Positions 61,557-64,000 of a stretch of DNA of 64,000 nucleotides are shown here, in pieces. Below the pieces are notes generated by a model. That model saw only the letters and a program-made list of their open reading frames with translations. It made no database searches and was not told the DNA's origin. Source of the DNA: Pedobacter fastidiosus (lineage in GTDB: Bacteria; Bacteroidota; Bacteroidia; Sphingobacteriales; Sphingobacteriaceae); assembly GCF_014306625.1 (NCBI RefSeq), contig NZ_JACRYL010000005.1:161132-225131 (forward strand), read 5' to 3'. Numbering within the stretch: the stretch's first letter is position 1; every line of letters begins with the position of its first letter. A program made the position numbers and the translations under genes.

Positions 61557-61905
61557 TTGCAGACAGTTAGCTGAAGCAGAGTGCAATGAATTTATGTTAA
61601 GGCGACTAAACATTTCATTGCCGTTGTTTCAACCAACGGAGCTAATGGATTATTTTTGTTTAAGCCTTTCCATTGTCCTTTAATAAACAGTCAGCTGAAG
61701 CAGACTGCAATGAAATCCGGTTGAGGCGCCTTGGTGCTCATTGCCGTTGGTTTCAACCAACGGAATAGGATTATTCTTTACTAATTTGGCTAAAGCCTCC
61801 CAGTTGTTTAATTGCAGACAGTCAGCTGAAGCAGACTGCAATGAATTTATGTTAAGGCGCCTAAACATTTCATTGCCTTTGGTTTCAGCCAACGGAATCT
61901 AATGG
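61557..61905 (+). repeat. Three tandem copies of a 124-131-bp structured repeat
   Basis: The 361-bp gap 61552-61912 is filled by three units. Each has CAGTyAGCTGAAGCAGAcTG (starting 61564, 61688, 61819), a TTAAGGCG-type middle, and a CCGTTGG...CCAACGG hairpin with small changes. A single inverted copy lies at 57093-57167. No ORF is supported; a reading frame at 61680-61892 (minus) is repeat sequence. Confidence 0.85.
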
Positions 61906-61912
61906 AAGCCAC

Positions 61913-62902
61913 CTACCTCGCTTTTCCTGGACTTACGCCGAACTTTTTGCTAAAAGCGTTGCTAAAATGTTGTACAGACGAATAGCCTAGCTCATCGGCA
62001 ATGGTTTTAATATCCATTGCACTATCTGCCAAGAGTTCTTTGGCTTTCATTAATTTGTAATCGCTCAGGTAGCCAAAAACCGTATTATTAAAAGTCTCTT
62101 TAAAACCCTGTTTAAGCTTAAATTCGTTAATGCCTACAATTTTTGCAAGCTCTGTTAAAGATGGCGGATGATTTACGTTTTGTAATAAATATTCCCGAGC
62201 ATAATGAATCCGATCCTTATCATAAGCCGATTTTATACTTGGCTTTTCGGTCTTTTTATCAGCAATTACAAAAGCCTGCGCCTGCAGAGCCAATAATTCC
62301 ACACATTTAGATTGAAGAAATAAAAGCTTTAATCCGCCTGTAAAAGAACAATTCATGATGTCGTTTATACAACTGTACATAGCCAAACTGATGGGTAGAT
62401 TTTCGGCAGAAAGTTCAACAGATTTGTTGTTCATAATGTTATCGCCGAATGTTTTTAGCAAAGTACTGCTATCGCTAATCAAATCGACAAATTTCTCCCT
62501 TTGAAAATGAACTTCGAAAAATTTGTGCGATTCATCGGTAGAGAATTGGGCTATTCCATCAAAGTAAGGCGTGTATAGAATGTTATGTTGGTTGGCCTTA
62601 ATGGCTATTTTTTTATTGGTTATAAAATTTTCTAAAACCCCATCTCCTTTAATTGAAAAATGGAGTTCAACCAATTCTGGCTCATCAAAAGATTTTACCC
62701 TCAATCGGGCTTCTTTAACCACCACATCGCCATAAATAATAAAGATACCCGAGAAAGCAATTTGAACCAACTCCGCATCGCCAAATGGAAAGCTAAATTT
62801 CTCTCTTCTTTCAGTAACCAGAGGAAGGTTCATTTGAGATGGGTCGATCATATCGCCAACAACATACCGCTGGTTAGATTTATCGTAAATGCTTATGGCC
62901 AT
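61913..62902 (-). CDS. AraC family transcriptional regulator
   Basis: 329 residues. The C-terminal pair of helix-turn-helix motifs (about 245-329) is LTELAKIVGINEFKLKQGFKETFNNTVFGYLSDYKLMKAKELL and IKTIADELGYSSVQHFSNAFSKKFGVSPGKAR, the standard AraC signature. The N-terminal 230 residues form a sensor domain, unlike the cupin of AraC itself and closer to PchR-type regulators. It is divergent from a siderophore-interacting-protein gene with a 95-bp gap, so an iron or siderophore signal is plausible (inference). Confidence 0.9.
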   Translation of the reverse strand: MAISIYDKSNQRYVVGDMIDPSQMNLPLVTERREKFSFPFGDAELVQIAFSGIFIIYGDVVVKEARLRVKSFDEPELVELHFSIKGDGVLENFITNKKIAIKANQHNILYTPYFDGIAQFSTDESHKFFEVHFQREKFVDLISDSSTLLKTFGDNIMNNKSVELSAENLPISLAMYSCINDIMNCSFTGGLKLLFLQSKCVELLALQAQAFVIADKKTEKPSIKSAYDKDRIHYAREYLLQNVNHPPSLTELAKIVGINEFKLKQGFKETFNNTVFGYLSDYKLMKAKELLADSAMDIKTIADELGYSSVQHFSNAFSKKFGVSPGKAR

Positions 62903-62997
62903 AAAATCCCTTTCATGTAAGTTTTAATCCGTTTGGTGTAAAATGAACCCAACATTCTACGATTACTTTTGATGAATTTACTAAACAAATTACGACT

Positions 62998-63729
62998 ATG
63001 CCAAAATTACCCTCATGGCTAGCAAATACAGTTGAGAAAATCATCAGCAATAAAATTTATGCTGTAGAGGTTCTAGAAACCCAAATGCTAAGCAACAATA
63101 TAAAATCGGTTACGTTTAAAGGCGACTTCCTGGAGGCAAATTTTATCCCCGGAAACGAAGTGCTTTTTAGAGTTAATTCGAACGAATATAGACATTATAC
63201 TTTATCTGATTACGATAAAAATGAAGATACCTGTAAGGTTATTTTTTACTTAAATCGCCAAGGTCCTGGAAATAACTGGGCTGTAAATATTCAAAAAGGC
63301 GATCAATTAAAAATGATTGTAGATAAAGCCAAGGTTAAATACAATTTTGAATCCAATCAACATTTCTTTTTTGGTGATGAAACCAGTATGGGTTTATACG
63401 AATCTTTAGGCAAAATGGCGCTAGAGTTAGATGACGAATACTTCGGGATTTTAGAAGTGAGAGAAGAAAATTTCCCAGCAGTTGATGGAATTAAACTTTT
63501 AATTGATGCTGTGCCTTCTATAGAAAATGCTCCTGCAGAAAATGCGGTGATTTGGATGGAAAACATGCATCCAAAATGTTGGGAAATGTGGAAAGACGCA
63601 ACTTTTTACCTAACTGGAAGAGCAAAATCTGTTCAGCGGTTTAAAAAATATTTAAAGCAAAAGGGTGTAGGTTTCAGGCAAATTATTACCATGCCTTACT
63701 GGGAAATCGGAAAAGTAGGTGGCGGTTAA
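62998..63729 (+). CDS. Siderophore-interacting protein (FAD-binding ferric reductase family)
   Basis: 243 residues of the SIP/ViuB type, which reduces ferric siderophores to release iron using a flavin. FAD-binding block NEYRHYTLSDYDKNEDTCKVIFYLNRQGPGNNWAVNIQKGD with the R-x-Y-[TS] motif (RHYTL), then FFFGDETSMGLYESLGKMA and, near the C-terminus, FYLTGRAKSVQRFKKYLKQKGVGFRQIITMPYWEIGK (NAD(P)H-side motif). It is divergent from the AraC-type gene, which probably controls it. Confidence 0.9.
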   Translation: MPKLPSWLANTVEKIISNKIYAVEVLETQMLSNNIKSVTFKGDFLEANFIPGNEVLFRVNSNEYRHYTLSDYDKNEDTCKVIFYLNRQGPGNNWAVNIQKGDQLKMIVDKAKVKYNFESNQHFFFGDETSMGLYESLGKMALELDDEYFGILEVREENFPAVDGIKLLIDAVPSIENAPAENAVIWMENMHPKCWEMWKDATFYLTGRAKSVQRFKKYLKQKGVGFRQIITMPYWEIGKVGGG

Positions 63730-63733
63730 ACCG

Positions 63734-64000
63734 CTACCTAGGGAATGTGAAGCCAAAGCCAAGCGCTAGGGTTTGGTTAGCCTGAATTTTATTTGTACCT
63801 GTATCTGCATCAAAAAGCATTACACCTGTTAAACTGGTGTTCATAAAACGGTTTATTTTAGCTGTTATAGCGATATCCAAACGATGATCAATTTTAGCCC
63901 AAGTAATGTCATCATAAGGAACGAACATTAAGTATCTTGCTTTAAGATTTGTGTTTGGGAAAATATCCTTATCGAAAGAACTTACCACTTGAAAAGCCAA
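63734..64000 (-). CDS. DUF3078-like outer-membrane protein (C-terminal part, cut by window edge)
   Basis: The frame runs off the right edge, so only the last 88 residues are present, ending FGFTFPR. The visible part is beta-strand-rich with the DUF3078 ending pattern: DKDIFPNTNLKARYLMFVPYDDITWAKIDHRLDIAITAKINRFMNTSLTGVMLFDADT. The alternating pattern and aromatic near-end suggest the last strands of an outer-membrane barrel. It converges on the SIP gene with a 4-bp gap. Confidence 0.65.
   Translation of the reverse strand: MAFQVVSSFDKDIFPNTNLKARYLMFVPYDDITWAKIDHRLDIAITAKINRFMNTSLTGVMLFDADTGTNKIQANQTLALGFGFTFPR

Noticed and set aside
61680..61892. Minus-strand reading frame of 70 codons
   Set aside because: It lies entirely inside the tandem structured repeats.

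Overview
This window looks like chromosomal DNA of a Bacteroidota bacterium of the Sphingobacteriaceae type, most likely Pedobacter or a close relative. The evidence is AT-rich sequence, many Bacteroidota -7 promoter boxes (TAnnTTTG) with almost no Shine-Dalgarno sites, and typical families such as DUF5916, DUF3078, a SusC-type plug motif, GxxExxY and AAA_14/DUF4143. The order rpsP-rimM-trmD-rplS is also typical. The genus is inferred from gene content. No rRNA, tRNA, CRISPR array or insertion sequence was recognised.

Layout. 1-1775: start of an RND efflux operon (pump cut by the left edge, plus its lipoprotein adaptor). 2011-6794: a DUF3820/AAA ATPase pair and mfd. 6990-9820: DUF2752, TM2, Nif3-like and zinc-ribbon proteins. 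9985-13261: a TPR protein, a KAS III-like synthase and a LUD protein. 13350-19943: ftsH, rsfS, birA, a split DsbD system and pfkA. 19994-24573: YbjQ, a very large VIT/VWA protein carrying a TonB-plug-like segment, and a deoxyribonucleotidase. 24718-28879: the ribosomal operon and an MscS channel. 29038-34717: phosphatidylserine decarboxylase, hpt, an AsmA-GT51 fusion, Mrp and NifU.

34893-36935 is an accessory locus: a lipoprotein with a low-complexity linker and an unrecognised C-terminal domain, followed by two small unknown genes. It resembles a polymorphic toxin/immunity module. 37100-46218 holds def, an M16 peptidase, an oligopeptidase B-like lipoprotein, proB, proA and a beta-CASP RNase-like protein. 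46694-54866 is mostly small membrane proteins, lipoproteins and secreted proteins, including SanA-like and L,D-transpeptidase proteins. 55438-64000 has comM/yifB, ffh, a DUF5916 outer-membrane protein, a divergent AraC/siderophore-interacting pair and the end of a DUF3078 protein.

The most unusual content is between genes. One dispersed element family has at least five copies, with conserved ends and a different hairpin in the middle of each. The base of its stem covaries between copies (CCCG/CGGG versus CCTG/CAGG), and all copies lie upstream of gene starts. A second family occurs as three tandem copies at 61557-61905 and once inverted at 57093-57167. A hairpin-forming array of about 89 bp units lies at 54925-55390. 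Long perfect inverted repeats occur at several more places. Several genes (mfd, trmD, an MscS channel, a CarboxypepD-like protein, perhaps the Nif3 homologue) have the -7 box only 4-5 nt before the start codon, which suggests leaderless mRNAs.
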